Assembly (NCBI GenBank): GCA_024635485.1
Contig: JAGXIV010000004.1
Coordinates: 1 to 64,000, forward strand
Source of the DNA: a bacterium
Lineage (GTDB): Bacteria; Patescibacteriota; Gracilibacteria; BD1-5; UBA6164
Direction: 5' to 3'
DNA length: 64,000 bases
Shown here: positions 20,356-30,122 of the stretch, one piece after another
Layout of the letters: every line of letters begins with the position of its first letter
How positions within the stretch are numbered: the first letter of the stretch is position 1
The notes under the pieces: model-generated
What the model was told of the DNA's origin: nothing
Database searches by the model: none
What the model saw: only the letters and a program-made list of their open reading frames with translations
Program-made: the position numbers and the translations under genes

Positions 20356-21645
20356 ATGTTTTTATTATTTGTAGCATTTCTCTCGGGGGTACTCACGGTC
20401 CTGAGTCCTTGCGTCCTTCCACTCCTTCCTATAATTCTAGGGGGAGGTATGTATGAATCCGATTCAAAAAAATGAGCTTTTATACTTATATCTTCTCTCG
20501 GTATATCTCTCCTTATTTTTACGCTTCTTCTCAAAGTTTCAAGTTCTCTTATTTCTATTCCAGAATACTTTTGGCAATATTTTTCTGGAATTATTATTAT
20601 AGCACTGTGAATTATAATGCTTTTTCCAAATCTCTGGAAATACCTAAGTGAAAAATGATGACTGAATAAAGCGAGTAATAGAGCTCTACAAAATACTCAA
20701 AAGTTCAGTGGAAATAAAAAATATATTTTTATGTGAATCGCATTGGGACCAGTTTTTAGTAGTTGCAGTCCGATGTATGCAGTGATTCTAGCACTCGTAC
20801 TTCCAGCTTGATATCTCTTTTGAATACTTGCTCTCATATTTTATATTGTATGACTTGCCAGTATTTTACTCTTGATTTCTATACTCTGACAAAGCTGAGT
20901 GAAAAAATTAAAATGGGCAAGCAAACCTAGTGGAATATTCAAAAAAATAGTGGCATTTGTTTTTATAGTTCTTTGAATCCTGATTATAAGTTGATATGAT
21001 AAAAAAATTCAATTACTGGCATCTTCTCACACTCTATTTCCATCTTTTGGAATTGAAGAAAAATTTATAGACGATATTTCATTAAACTCTTTAAAAAACC
21101 CAGAGAATATTTCACAATGAGGAAGCTGTACGTGATGATCATGTACAAAAAAAGTAGAGGGAAGTCTCTCATTTTTGAGTCCCAAAAAAATCTTAGACCA
21201 AAATGGAAAATATATTGCTCCAGAATTAGAGTGACTCACGAACTGGATAAACTCAAACTGATACACATCTTTGGATGAGCTAAAAGGACAAGTAATTATG
21301 ATAGATTTTTGGACTTCTGGATGTATAAACTGTATTGCATCTCATCCTGTAACCCAATGACTCTATGAAGAATTTAAAGACCAATGATTTGTAGTTCTTG
21401 GAATTCATGCTCCTGAATTTGCCTACGAGCAAAAAAAAGAAGTCGTAGCAGAAGCAGTCAAAAAATATAATCTTACTTTTCCAGTTGCTCTTGATAATGA
21501 TTTTGAAACTTGGAAAAATTTTCACAATCTCTATTGGCCATCATTTTATATTATAGATAAAGAAGGATTCGTACGATATTTATATTATGGACAATGAGGT
21601 GATAGCGAAAAGAGAGAAAAGATTCAAGAGCTTTTAGCAGAGTAA
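20356..21645 (+). CDS. CcdA/DsbD-like transmembrane electron carrier fused to a thioredoxin-like domain (DipZ type)
   Basis: 429 residues. Residues 1-230 form six to eight helices with the paired cysteines of CcdA (TVLSPCVLPLLP and FSSCSPMY). A linker contains a GGSCTGGSCTKK motif, and residues about 290-425 are a TlpA/ResA-like thioredoxin domain with the active site WTSGCINCIASHP. CcdA takes electrons from cytoplasmic thioredoxin and passes them across the membrane; the fused domain would deliver them outside. The next gene is a membrane-anchored MsrB, a plausible acceptor. Many membrane glycines are TGA. Confidence 0.93.
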
Positions 21646-21741
21646 TATAATATTATAAAGGAGAGTTCTTATGATTCTCTTACATGAGAGCTCTAGTATG
21701 AGGAAAGGTATTGAAAGTATTATGTAGCAAGAGCAAAAATT

Positions 21742-22671
21742 ATGAAAACCTATTTGAGCATATTTGTGCCTATGATTTTTATTTTTATTGCGTGAATTTT
21801 TTTACATAATCCATTGATACATGATGATACATTAGCAAGTAATACAAAAATTATGAAAGATGAAACAATTTACAGTGAAGCAGTTCTCAGAGAAAAACTT
21901 ACTCCTATTCAGTACAAAGTAACCCAAGAAAATGGGACGGAGCGAGCTTTTGAAAACGAATACCATGATAATGAAGAAGATGGAATTTATGTAGATATTA
22001 TAGATGGAACTCCTCTTTTTAGTTCACGTGATAAATTTGATTCTGGAACTGGATGGCCAAGTTTCACAAAACCAATCAGTGAAGAAAATATTGCGGAGTA
22101 CGAAGACAATTGATTATTTTCACGAAGAACTGAGGTTAGAAGTGAATCAAGTGATGCTCATCTCGGTCACGTCTTTCCTGATGGACCAAAAGCTGCAGGA
22201 GGACTGCGATATTGTATGAACTCAGCTGCTCTCAGATTCATACCTGCTTCAGAACTGAAGGAAGAATGATATGAAAAATATGCTAAAAACTTTGAATTAA
22301 AAAATAATCGAGTAATTCTCGATTATTTTTTAAATTTTCATTTCCATTTTTACAATAAGTCTAAAACTCATGTATTTATATCTTTTGTTACTTTTTCTAT
22401 TCCATCATCTTCCACTTCATCATATATTATTTTTTCATTTCAATTTCAAAGTATAAATCACTTTGCTCAGCTTGGTCTTTTTTGAAATTCTCTTAGGTAC
22501 CCTAAATATCCAGTTCAATTTTGTCAATCTATAGTTACCCATATTGATGCTCTATTAGCTCTTAATCCTCTTAAATCTTCTTCACTAGATTTTTTATCAA
22601 ATCAAAAGACATCATCACTGATTCAATCTATCTTGATTCTGTGAGTTTCATATCTTCATTTTGCCTCATAA
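21742..22671 (+). CDS. msrB: Membrane-anchored peptide-methionine (R)-S-oxide reductase MsrB, apparently without its normal stop codon
   Basis: A signal anchor (residues 1-24, ending FIFIAGIFLHN) precedes a complete MsrB domain at about 45-175: [20 protein letters not shown] and catalytic Cys in [15 protein letters not shown]. The enzyme reduces methionine-R-sulfoxide, here outside the membrane. After the conserved GYEKY the frame does not stop: it reads through a perfect terminator hairpin (22302-22331) and 340 more bases antisense to the next gene, to TAA 22669-22671. In a nearby msrB remnant the equivalent codon is TAA rather than TAT, so the real protein probably ended near 22287. Confidence 0.85.
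22302..22331. terminator. Bidirectional intrinsic terminator inside the msrB read-through frame
   Basis: AAATAATCGAG-TAATT-CTCGATTATTT plus T-run, between msrB and the convergent orphan gene. It lies before any in-frame stop of msrB. Confidence 0.9.
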
Positions 22672-22811
22672 GTTTTTCAAATTTCTACTCATTTTTCTCA
22701 TAAGATTTGAGCTGCCTTTTCTCATGTAAGCATCCAATATCTATCTCAGCTTCTCGCTGTCATAAGTTCAGCTCACTCTATTTTTGGAGATTCTTGCGTT
22801 ATTTCATTCAT
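22350..22811 (-). CDS. Orphan soluble protein, unknown function
   Basis: 153 residues, charged, no signal or helix. Features a [19 protein letters not shown] stretch and an acidic C-terminus. Sixteen or so glycines are TGA and no TAA/TAG interrupts, supporting it as the real gene on this strand over the msrB extension opposite it. No family recognised. Confidence 0.65.
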
Positions 22812-22876
22812 AATTTAAAATTTACAAAATACATTATTATTACTATATTACTTTAAAATTAACATTAAATCAAATT

Positions 22877-23091
22877 ATGAAAGCCATTTATGGAGTTCCT
22901 GGAGAAGAAAATCTCGATTTATTTTAGGGTATTTCTCACTCAAGAATCGAAGTAAATCAAGTAATGCTCATCTCGGTCATGTCTTTCCTGATTGACCAAA
23001 AGCTGCAGGAGGACTGCGATATTGTATAAACTCAGTAGATCTGAGATTCATACCAGTATCAGAACTTAAGGAAGAATGATATGAAAAATAA
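22877..23091 (+). pseudogene. Mosaic remnant: acetolactate synthase 5' scrap joined to an msrB 3' scrap
   Basis: Bases 22877-22927 read MKA-IYGVPGEENLDLF then TAG, matching the start of the acetolactate synthase at 23594 after an internal deletion. Bases from about 22935 to 23091 match the last third of msrB ([35 protein letters not shown]), ending with TAA at 23089-23091. The msrB similarity continues for about 20 bases past the stop. No full protein can be made. The remnant shows both genes were duplicated or rearranged here. Confidence 0.8.
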
Positions 23092-23106
23092 TCCAAAAAC
23101 TTTGGA

Positions 23107-23514
23107 TTAGGTATCTTTTGGAAATAATTGAATCACTTGAGCTTTGAATCATTCTACGCAGTCCAAAACTTCTTGTGAAACTCAGTTTTCTTTAGCTTGT
23201 TCTTTTACTCGTTCTATCAACTCTACAGCATTTTGAAAAGAAGTCTGAAGAGAAATTTTTCTATCCTTTTCAATTCCTTCTACTATACATTCGAGTTGTT
23301 TTTTTAATTTCACTCTTTGAGTTTCTACATCAAACTCTGTAATTCAAGGATATCGAGCATATTCTCTGAGAACTTTTTCATTACTTTGTGATAATAATTC
23401 CACTAATAGGTCATAATTTTGATTTACATCAATGACTTCTCTTTTATAAAAATCTTTTATAGACTCAACTACCGTCTTGAGATTTGTAAGATCTTGTATA
23501 TTTTTTGAATTCAT
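23107..23514 (-). CDS. Orphan helical protein
   Basis: 135 residues, almost all alpha-helical and charged, probable coiled coil (KTVVESIKDFYKREVIDVNQ and VKLKKQLECIVEGIEKDRK). Four TGA glycines near the C-terminus. The ATG at 23512-23514 is preferred; an in-frame upstream ATG at 23556 would add a Lys/Ile-rich leader. No family recognised. It is embedded between the remnant and the broken acetolactate synthase. Confidence 0.6.
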
Positions 23515-23593
23515 TTTTTTAAAAAGAATAATTAATTTATACATTTTATATATCACCCTTATAATATATCATATTGATAATTAATACAATTTT

Positions 23594-25218
23594 ATGAAAG
23601 CATCAGACCTCTTTGTAAAAATTCTTGAAAATAAATGAGTTACGGCAATCTATGGTGTTCCTGGGGAAGAGAATCTTGATCTACTAGAAAGTCTTGCTCA
23701 TTCACAAATTAAGTTTATTACTGTACATAATGAACAAACGGCAGTATTTATGGCAGCAACTTTTGGGAGATTTACCTGAAAACCAGGTATCGCCCTTGCT
23801 ACTCTCTGACCTGGATCTACCAATATGATGACCGGAGTGGCATACGCTCAGCTTGGATGAATGCCAGTAATGGTCATTACGGGACAAAAACCTCAAAATA
23901 AATCAAAACAAGGAGACTTTCAAATTATAGATGTCGTTAGAATGATGACTCCGATTACGAAATATGCAACGAGTATTGTGTCTGGAAAAAGAATCCCATA
24001 TATTTTAGAAAATGCATTTCAAATTGCAGAAGAAGAAAAACCAGGAGCAGTACATCTAGAACTTCCAGAAGATATTGCTGGCGAAGAAGTAGAAGCAGAG
24101 TACTCAATCACAGATTTAGGGATACAAAATATGAGAAGACCAGTGATTGATGCAAAGTCACTTCATATTCTTATTACAAAATTAGAAAAAGCGAAGGCTC
24201 CAATTATACTGGTCTGAGCGTGAGCAAATAGAAAAAGAATTACAAAGTACCTCACAAAATTTATAGAAAAATATAACATTCCTCATTTTACTTCACAAAT
24301 GTGAAAAGGAGTAGTATATGGAAGTCATGAAACCTATCTTGGGACGGCAGCACTTACAACTGGGGACTATATTCATGACGCGATTGCAAAGTCTGATCTC
24401 ATACTCTCTGTTGGATATGATAATGCTGAAAAACCAACAGATATTCTGGGGATTCATGGTATTCCCGTAATTAATATTAATTTTGTGAGTTCGAAATTTG
24501 ATTATGTTTATAGTCCATATCTTGATATATTTGAGATATTGGGAATGTATTTTGGCAGTTATGTGAAGCAAAGATTGAGAGTTCTGGATGGGACTTTTCA
24601 AAAATTATGGAAATAAATAAACACAATCAAAAAAAGATTCGTGAAAATATTTCTTTAGAAGATGATGTTGCTTATATGCAACCTCGCAGACTTGCGAAAG
24701 AGCTCAGAGAAGTACTGGCTGATGATGATATACTTGCTCTTGATAATGGACTCTACAAAGTCTGGCTTGCTCGTAACTATACAGCTCGTAAACCAAATAC
24801 TATCTTGTTAGATAACGCTCTTGCCAGTATGTGAGCTGGATACGCTTCAGCCATGGAAGCGAAGAGACTCAACCCAAATAATAAAGTGGTGTGTGTCACA
24901 GGAGATGGATGAATCCTCATGAATCTCTGAGATATTTCAACCGCTGTGAGATTAGGACTTGACCTCGTAATTATCATTTTGAACAATAATAATTATGGAA
25001 TGATCAAGTGGAAACAAAAAAATGAACATTTTATTGATTATGGTCTTGATTTCTCTAATCCTAATTATAAAATGATGGCTGAGAGTTTTTGAGCTACTGG
25101 ATATAGAATTGAAAAAAAAGAAGATTTTAAAGCAACTTTAGAAACGGCAATAGCAGGGAAGTGAGTACATATTATAGATCTCACTTTTGATTATCCTGCA
25201 GATGGAAAAATTATTTAA
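23594..25218 (+). pseudogene. ilvB: Acetolactate synthase large subunit-like ThDP enzyme, frameshifted
   Basis: Two overlapping frames make one 540-residue enzyme. The first (23594-24616) has the PYR domain with the start MKASDLFVKILENKGV, IPGEENLD-like VPGEENLD, the catalytic Glu context HNEQTAVFMA and the central domain. The second (open from 24514, stop 25216-25218) resumes with GDIGNVFWQL and contains the ThDP-binding GDG...NN motif (TGDGGILMNL to ILNNNNYG). The change from frame 2 to frame 1 near 24532 equals loss of one base. It would condense pyruvate to acetolactate. Either a recent pseudogene, or a sequencing error in an intact gene. Lumazine synthase follows after 16 bases. Confidence 0.85.
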
Positions 25219-25234
25219 CCTAGTATTCAAATAA

Positions 25235-25678
25235 ATGAAAAAAATAGCAATTATAACAACCAAGTGGAATACTGATTTTGTCACTCCTTGTGTGGAGGGA
25301 TGTGTCGCTCGACTCAAAGAAAAAACTATTTCAGATGATGAAATAGAAATTATCACAGTTCCTGGAGCTGTAGAAATTCCACTGACAGCAAAGATGCTCG
25401 CTAAAACAGGGAACTACAAAGCCATAATTGGAATTGCTCTTGTATATGGTGGAGGGATTTATCGACATGAGTTTGTTGCTGCTTCGGTGGTTGATCAGAT
25501 TATTAAACTGAGCTCTGAGCTTGAGCTTCCCATTCTATCATCTGTACTGACTCCAGTAAGTATAGATATGAAGAAACAAAATGAAGTAGATTTTTATACT
25601 GCTCATATGAGAGGAAAAGGAGAAGAAGTGGCTGATGCCTGTATGGAAACACTTGCAGTTCTTGCAAATATAAAATAA
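25235..25678 (+). CDS. ribH: 6,7-dimethyl-8-ribityllumazine synthase-like protein
   Basis: 147 residues, typical length. It has the first strand IAIITTKWNTDF, the VPGAVEIPL substrate loop, the RHEFVAASVVDQI helix (catalytic His context) and ILSSVLTP strand of lumazine synthase. The enzyme joins two riboflavin precursors. No other rib gene is in the window, and all of its roughly nine glycines use GGN, none TGA, unlike its neighbours. That may reflect strong expression or later acquisition. Confidence 0.85.
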   Translation: MKKIAIITTKWNTDFVTPCVEGCVARLKEKTISDDEIEIITVPGAVEIPLTAKMLAKTGNYKAIIGIALVYGGGIYRHEFVAASVVDQIIKLSSELELPILSSVLTPVSIDMKKQNEVDFYTAHMRGKGEEVADACMETLAVLANIK

Positions 25679-25679
25679 T

Positions 25680-25711
25680 TAAAGACTCTCAAATGATTTG
25701 AGAGTCTTTTT
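25680..25711. terminator. Bidirectional intrinsic terminator
   Basis: AAAGACTCTCAAA-TGA-TTTGAGAGTCTTT between convergent ribH and the PfpI gene. Confidence 0.9.
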
Positions 25712-25715
25712 ATTA

Positions 25716-26234
25716 TTATGAATCTTGGTTTTCGAGATATTCTTCGATTGTTTTATTAAAAGCAGGAATATCATCAGGATTACGACTCGTAATAATATTT
25801 CCATCAAGAACTACTTCAGAATCTTCCCAGTTTGCCCCTGCATTTATGAGGTCAGTTTTGAGTGATGGCCAAGAAGTGAGATTTTTCCCTTTGGCAATTC
25901 CTGTTTCAATCAGTAACCATGGAGCATGACAGATAGCTGCAATAAGCTTTCTATGGCTATCAAAATCTTTGATAAAACTAAGTGCTTCTTTGTTAGTTCT
26001 CAGTGTATCAGGATTTGCCTGACCACCTGGAAGTACCAGAGCGTCGTAATCATGAGGATTGGTATCGGAGAGTTTTTTATCAACTGTCACACTTCCATCA
26101 TTATGTGCTGCTTCTATTTCTCCAAGTTCTGGTGAGATGAGATGTACTTCGTGACCTAAATCTTTTAAATATTGTTGAGGTTTTGTGAGTTCTGTATACT
26201 CAAAACCGTTCGTTGCGAGGATTGCAATTTTCAT
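25716..26234 (-). CDS. DJ-1/PfpI family protein (YhbO-like)
   Basis: 172 residues. Class I glutamine amidotransferase-like fold: ILATNGFEYTEL at the first strand, YDALVLPGGQANPDTL, and the nucleophile elbow AAICHAPWLLIE with the reactive Cys followed by His. ITSRNPDDIPAF closes the active site. Members act as stress-related hydrolases, glyoxalases or deglycases. ATG at 26234 is preferred; an in-frame ATG at 26252 adds six residues. All glycines are GGN, with no TGA. A glyoxalase pair elsewhere in the window gives a possible shared carbonyl-stress theme. Confidence 0.93.
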   Translation of the reverse strand: MKIAILATNGFEYTELTKPQQYLKDLGHEVHLISPELGEIEAAHNDGSVTVDKKLSDTNPHDYDALVLPGGQANPDTLRTNKEALSFIKDFDSHRKLIAAICHAPWLLIETGIAKGKNLTSWPSLKTDLINAGANWEDSEVVLDGNIITSRNPDDIPAFNKTIEEYLENQDS

Positions 26235-26305
26235 AGTATTTAAGTTATTCATATAAAGTGAAATTGTACTTGAGAGAGGTATGAGAAGTGTAAATATTAA
26301 TCCAC

Positions 26306-26335
26306 GAATAAAGGGCCCGTAGGCCCTCTTTATTC
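26306..26335 (-). terminator. GC-rich hairpin, likely terminator
   Basis: GGGCC-CGTA-GGCCC within a longer AT stem (GAATAAA/TTTATTC) overlapping the stop of the 100-residue gene on the minus strand. The T-run is weak. Confidence 0.6.
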
Positions 26336-26632
26336 ATTTATAAAATCAAAAGAGCACTCGTGCCTTCCAATCTCACCGACATGTTTTGCAGGAATAAGGA
26401 AAAATATTATTGGATAATATTCTCCTTCCAAAGTAACTGATGCTACTTTTGGGTCACCTGTATAACTGTTGTTTAATTCTGTAGAAAATGCCTCAAGGAG
26501 TGCAATCTCACTTAGATCACTATCTGGCATTTGAAATGAGCAGACAGCCCATCTCCCGTTAGATATGTAGCCATTAGCTCGACGCATCAGCAGTAAACTT
26601 CCTGCGATTTGTTTCTTAGAATATTCTTCCAT
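26330..26632 (-). CDS. Orphan protein with standard-code glycine usage
   Basis: 100 residues, mixed alpha/beta (RRANGYISNGRWAVCSFQM, then SVTLEGEYYPIIFFLIPA). All seven glycines use GGN and its base composition is less AT-rich than the neighbours, hinting at recent transfer from a standard-code genome. No family recognised. Its stop lies within the hairpin described at 26306-26335. Confidence 0.65.
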   Translation of the reverse strand: MEEYSKKQIAGSLLLMRRANGYISNGRWAVCSFQMPDSDLSEIALLEAFSTELNNSYTGDPKVASVTLEGEYYPIIFFLIPAKHVGEIGRHECSFDFINE

Positions 26633-26819
26633 ACCTCAATTTCTCCATTTTTATTTTTGTTTGTTAAAGTATACTATTCATTATATAAGTGGAAGTCAAT
26701 AATTAATTACACATTGTTACAAACTTTACATTTGATCTTTTAATAAAAATGATTAGAATATTTGCATATATTTTATTTATAAGTATATATTCTGTATATA
26801 TAAATTAAAATAATCAAAT

Positions 26820-28055
26820 ATGATTAAAGTTGTTGAATTATTTGCTGGAGTATGAGGATTTCATGTTTGATTATCTAAAGCAAGTAAAAAATATGATATC
26901 GTATGGAGTAACCAATGGGAACCATCAACAAAAGTGCAACATGCCTCTATGGTATATAAAAATAAATTTCCTGAAACAAATCATAGTAATGAAGATATAA
27001 TGGAGGTTAATGTTGACGCAATACCAGATCATGATTTATTAGTGGGAGGTTTTCCATGTCAAGATTATTCTGTAGCGACTACGTTAAAAAATTCAAAATG
27101 ACTTTTATGAAAAAAGGGAGTTTTATGGTGGGCAATACATAAGATAATAAATGAAAAAAAAAATAAACCGAAGTATTTATTTTTTGAAAATGTAGATAGA
27201 TTGCTAAAGTCTCCTGTAAAGCAAAGATGAAGAGATTTTGCAATTATGTTGAAGACCTTAGATGATTTAGGTTATGCTGTTGAATGGAGAGTTATAAATG
27301 CTGCTGAATATGGAATGCCGCAAAGAAGAAGAAGGATTTTTTTCTTAGGATATCATAAAAGTACAGAAATTTATAAAGAAATTAAAGAGTCTAAAAAGCG
27401 AAAATGGTTAAATAAAGAATCTATAATAACATCTGCTTTCCCTATTTCAAAAATAGAAAAAGGTTCTGTAAAAAAAATAGAAATAAAGTGAAATTTGGTT
27501 ACTATATCTGAAGAATTTAATAAATTAGGAAAAGACGCGTTTGAAAATACAGGAGTATTTATTGATGGAAAAGTTTATACAGCAAAATCGATACCAAATT
27601 ATTCCTGAGAAAAAATAACTCTATGACAAATATTACAAACTTGAAAAGTAGATGAATCTTTTTATTTAGACAAAGAGACTATAGGAAAGTGGAACTATTT
27701 GAAATGAGCTAAAAAAGAAGTCCGAACAACCACAGACTGATATGAGTATAACTATTCAGAATGATGAATGATATTTCCAGATTCATTAGATAATGCATCA
27801 AGAACAATCATTACTTGAGAGTGATGAAAGTCTGCTTCAAGATTTAAGCATGTTGTAGAGACTGAAAACTGACTTAGAAGACTTACTCCGATAGAGTTGG
27901 AAAGGTTAAATATGTTTGACGATAATCATACAATGTTAGATTGAATTACAGATACTAAAAGAGCATTTTTTATGTGAAATGCTTTGGTTACTTGAGTAGT
28001 ATCAAAAATATGAGAATCTTTATATGAAAATATACAAAAAAAAGAGTTAGATTAA
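26820..28055 (+). CDS. DNA (cytosine-5) methyltransferase of a Sau3AI-like system
   Basis: 411 residues. C5-methyltransferase motifs in order: I (VELFAGVGGFHVG), IV with catalytic Cys80 (GGFPCQDYS), VI (FFENVDRLL, Glu123), VIII (PQRRRRIFFLGY), a target-recognition region and the C-terminal motif X (GNALVTGVVSKIG). Partnered tail to tail with a Sau3AI/MutH-type endonuclease, so the modified site is probably GATC at C5. It contains over twenty TGA glycines, one in motif I, so it is fully adapted to the recoded genome. Confidence 0.93.
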
Positions 28056-28073
28056 ATTCCTAACTCTTTTTTT
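28036..28073. terminator. Bidirectional terminator shared by the methyltransferase and endonuclease
   Basis: AAAAGAGTTAG-nine-base loop-CTAACTCTTTT with T-runs both sides. The two stop codons overlap inside its loop. Confidence 0.9.
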
Positions 28074-29473
28074 ATATAATTTTTATTGAACCAAAATCAT
28101 TGTTTTGTCAGCTCTCTTCAGTCAGGTAATATATCTGTATCATCCTTATTTAATGCATGTGGTCTTACGTGTATCATTTCAGTTTCTGAACTTACAGGTA
28201 AATTGTTAAGTGTAATTATTCCTTTTTTAGTTAATTTTGGGGTTAAAATTACTCAATCTAAAAGAGTTTTAATTGTTTTTTTCCAAGTAAGTTTTGCTTT
28301 TGAATCAATATCGATTGCTGGAGTATTCCATAAAATAACTTTATCTAAAATTAAATATTTGTTTCTTTCGGAGGCATTTAATTTATCAAATTCAGAAGCT
28401 GTTTTTGATGTTATTTTATAAATTACAAAGAAGAATTTTCTAGTCTCTAACATATTAAACAATTCTGACTCTTCCCAAGTTTCATTTATTAATTCACTAA
28501 AATTAAATGCTGGAAAAGGTATATTTTCTTTTATACTTCAACTAGGTGTCTGTCTTATAGTCTTTAAAGTAATATTAGCTTTTTCGAATTCCTCTATTTT
28601 TTTTCTATTGCTTATTCACATTATTTTACCTGATAGCATAGCATAATAAGCTTTTTGACCTGTATATTTTAAATCAAATTGCTCTCATATTTCAAATGCT
28701 GTCTTTCAAATATATGGTTTGAATAAATTTTTTAATTCTATTTCAAAATCAAATCGCCCTTTTTTATTTTTTGTAAAAATTTTTTCATAATTAGGTTCTT
28801 CTCATGCAAACCTTTTTAAAATAAAGTTCATGTATCATTGCTTGAACGCAAAAGCCCGTCACTTAGCTTTTATATTTGAATTAGGCTGTTTTTTTAATGA
28901 TTTTATTGCAGTTGCTCAACTTGGAGAAGCTCATAGGAATATAGTATCTCACTCAGATAGTTCATGTGCTCTTCAATCTATTATTTTCTTCTGTATTATA
29001 TGCCAATCATTCTTTATAATATCAAAATCTTCATTGCTTTCTTGAAAGGAAAATAATTCAACGATTTTAATTACATAATCAATATTTATGCTCTCTTTTT
29101 CATATAAATGAAATATTAATAGTAGTAAAGAGATTTTTTTAATTAGTCATGACGTTTCCCATTTCTCTGAAATTAATTCATTAAAGTTTATGTTATTTAG
29201 TTTTAATCTTTCTTTAGCTACTAATTCTCATTTTTTTAGTTGTTTTAAAGAAGTCGTTTTTAACTCTACTCAAGCTTTAGGAAAATCAGGTTCATTTTTA
29301 TTATCTAACTCTTTTCAAAAATAATGAACTTCTAAAAGTTGTCATAATTGTCATTTATTTCAATCCTTTTTTATTTTTATTTCAAAAGGTAGAAAATCTC
29401 AATATTTTTTTCAGATTAATTGTTTTGCAAACTTTTCTATAGATTTTGGAGATGTTTCATCATATTTTGTCAT
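28052..29473 (-). CDS. Type II restriction endonuclease, Sau3AI/MutH family (predicted GATC)
   Basis: 473 residues, close to Sau3AI (about 490). The N-terminal MutH-like domain has the catalytic PD...ExK signature (PDFPKAGVELKTT) with KERLKLNNINF after it, and HELSEGDTIFLGA as well as KGRAFAFKQGYM typical of the family. The C-terminal half repeats the fold as a DNA-binding regulatory domain: PFPAFNFSELINETWEESEL, ETRKFFFVIYK, HVRPHA and QGFWFNKNYIKKEL. Sau3AI cuts before GATC. Numerous TGA glycines. The stop shares bases with the convergent methyltransferase stop. Confidence 0.93.
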
Positions 29474-29555
29474 TAATTTTTCTATTATTGATAGTTTATA
29501 TAAATTATACTAGTTCGACATTATGTTGCAAGAAAACATAATCACTTAAAAAACT

Positions 29556-29587
29556 AAAATAAAACTCCCTAAGGAGTTTTATTTTTT
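29556..29587. terminator. Intrinsic terminator
   Basis: AAATAAAACTCC-CTAA-GGAGTTTTATTT; contains the TAG stop of the minus-strand orphan gene. Confidence 0.85.
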
Positions 29588-29991
29588 ATTTCATCTTTGA
29601 TATCACTATATCTCCTAAAAACAATATTTCTCATATCTCTAAAATATTCTTTTTCAGATGATTCTATGACACAAGGGTCTGTAATATATGTATCTATCTT
29701 CTTGAGAAGTCTTTTGCATTCAAAGATTGAACATGACTGGACTTGATATTGAGCACGGAGAATAAAATCAATATTCACTCATAATCAGTTTTTTTGTTGT
29801 ATATTATTATACATTCAATCAATGAGTTTATCAAGAAATTCGTATCCTAATGCATGCATATTCAAGAGACAATAGTCAGCAGACGCTACTATGGAATCTA
29901 TTGTAAGTTGTTTTTGAGAAACATCTATTTGCTTCTGAGTCTCTTGTGTTTCTTCTATAATAATAGGGAAGTGGAGAATATTTCAATCCAT
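29569..29991 (-). CDS. Orphan helical protein
   Basis: 140 residues, mostly helical, with MDGNILHFPIIIEETQETQK at the start and a Cys-containing middle (SCSIFECKRLLKK, DPCVIE). Four TGA glycines keep the frame open across 70 residues that the standard code would lose. No family recognised. It lies directly upstream (by strand) of nothing else; terminators bound both ends. Confidence 0.65.
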
Positions 29992-30066
29992 GTTTTGTAC
30001 AATATTTTTATTAAATGTCTGTATTGTATAATAATAATAAATGACGATGAGTCAAAAAACTTCTCA

Positions 30067-30100
30067 ATAAATAAACCCCTCTTACGAGGGGCTTATTATT
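30067..30100. terminator. Intrinsic terminator of the SLH/fasciclin gene
   Basis: AATAAACCCCTC-TTAC-GAGGGGCTTATT with flanking A/T runs. Confidence 0.85.
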
Positions 30101-30122
30101 CAACTTAGTAATTCTCTATGAA

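Noticed and set aside
22288-22671. C-terminal extension of MsrB as a genuine domain
   Set aside because: It crosses a perfect terminator, is antisense to a well-formed gene with many TGA glycines, and has Ser/Phe-rich composition typical of antisense frames.
24514-24616. Programmed ribosomal frameshift in acetolactate synthase
   Set aside because: No slippery heptamer or stimulatory structure seen; a one-base loss explains the shift better.
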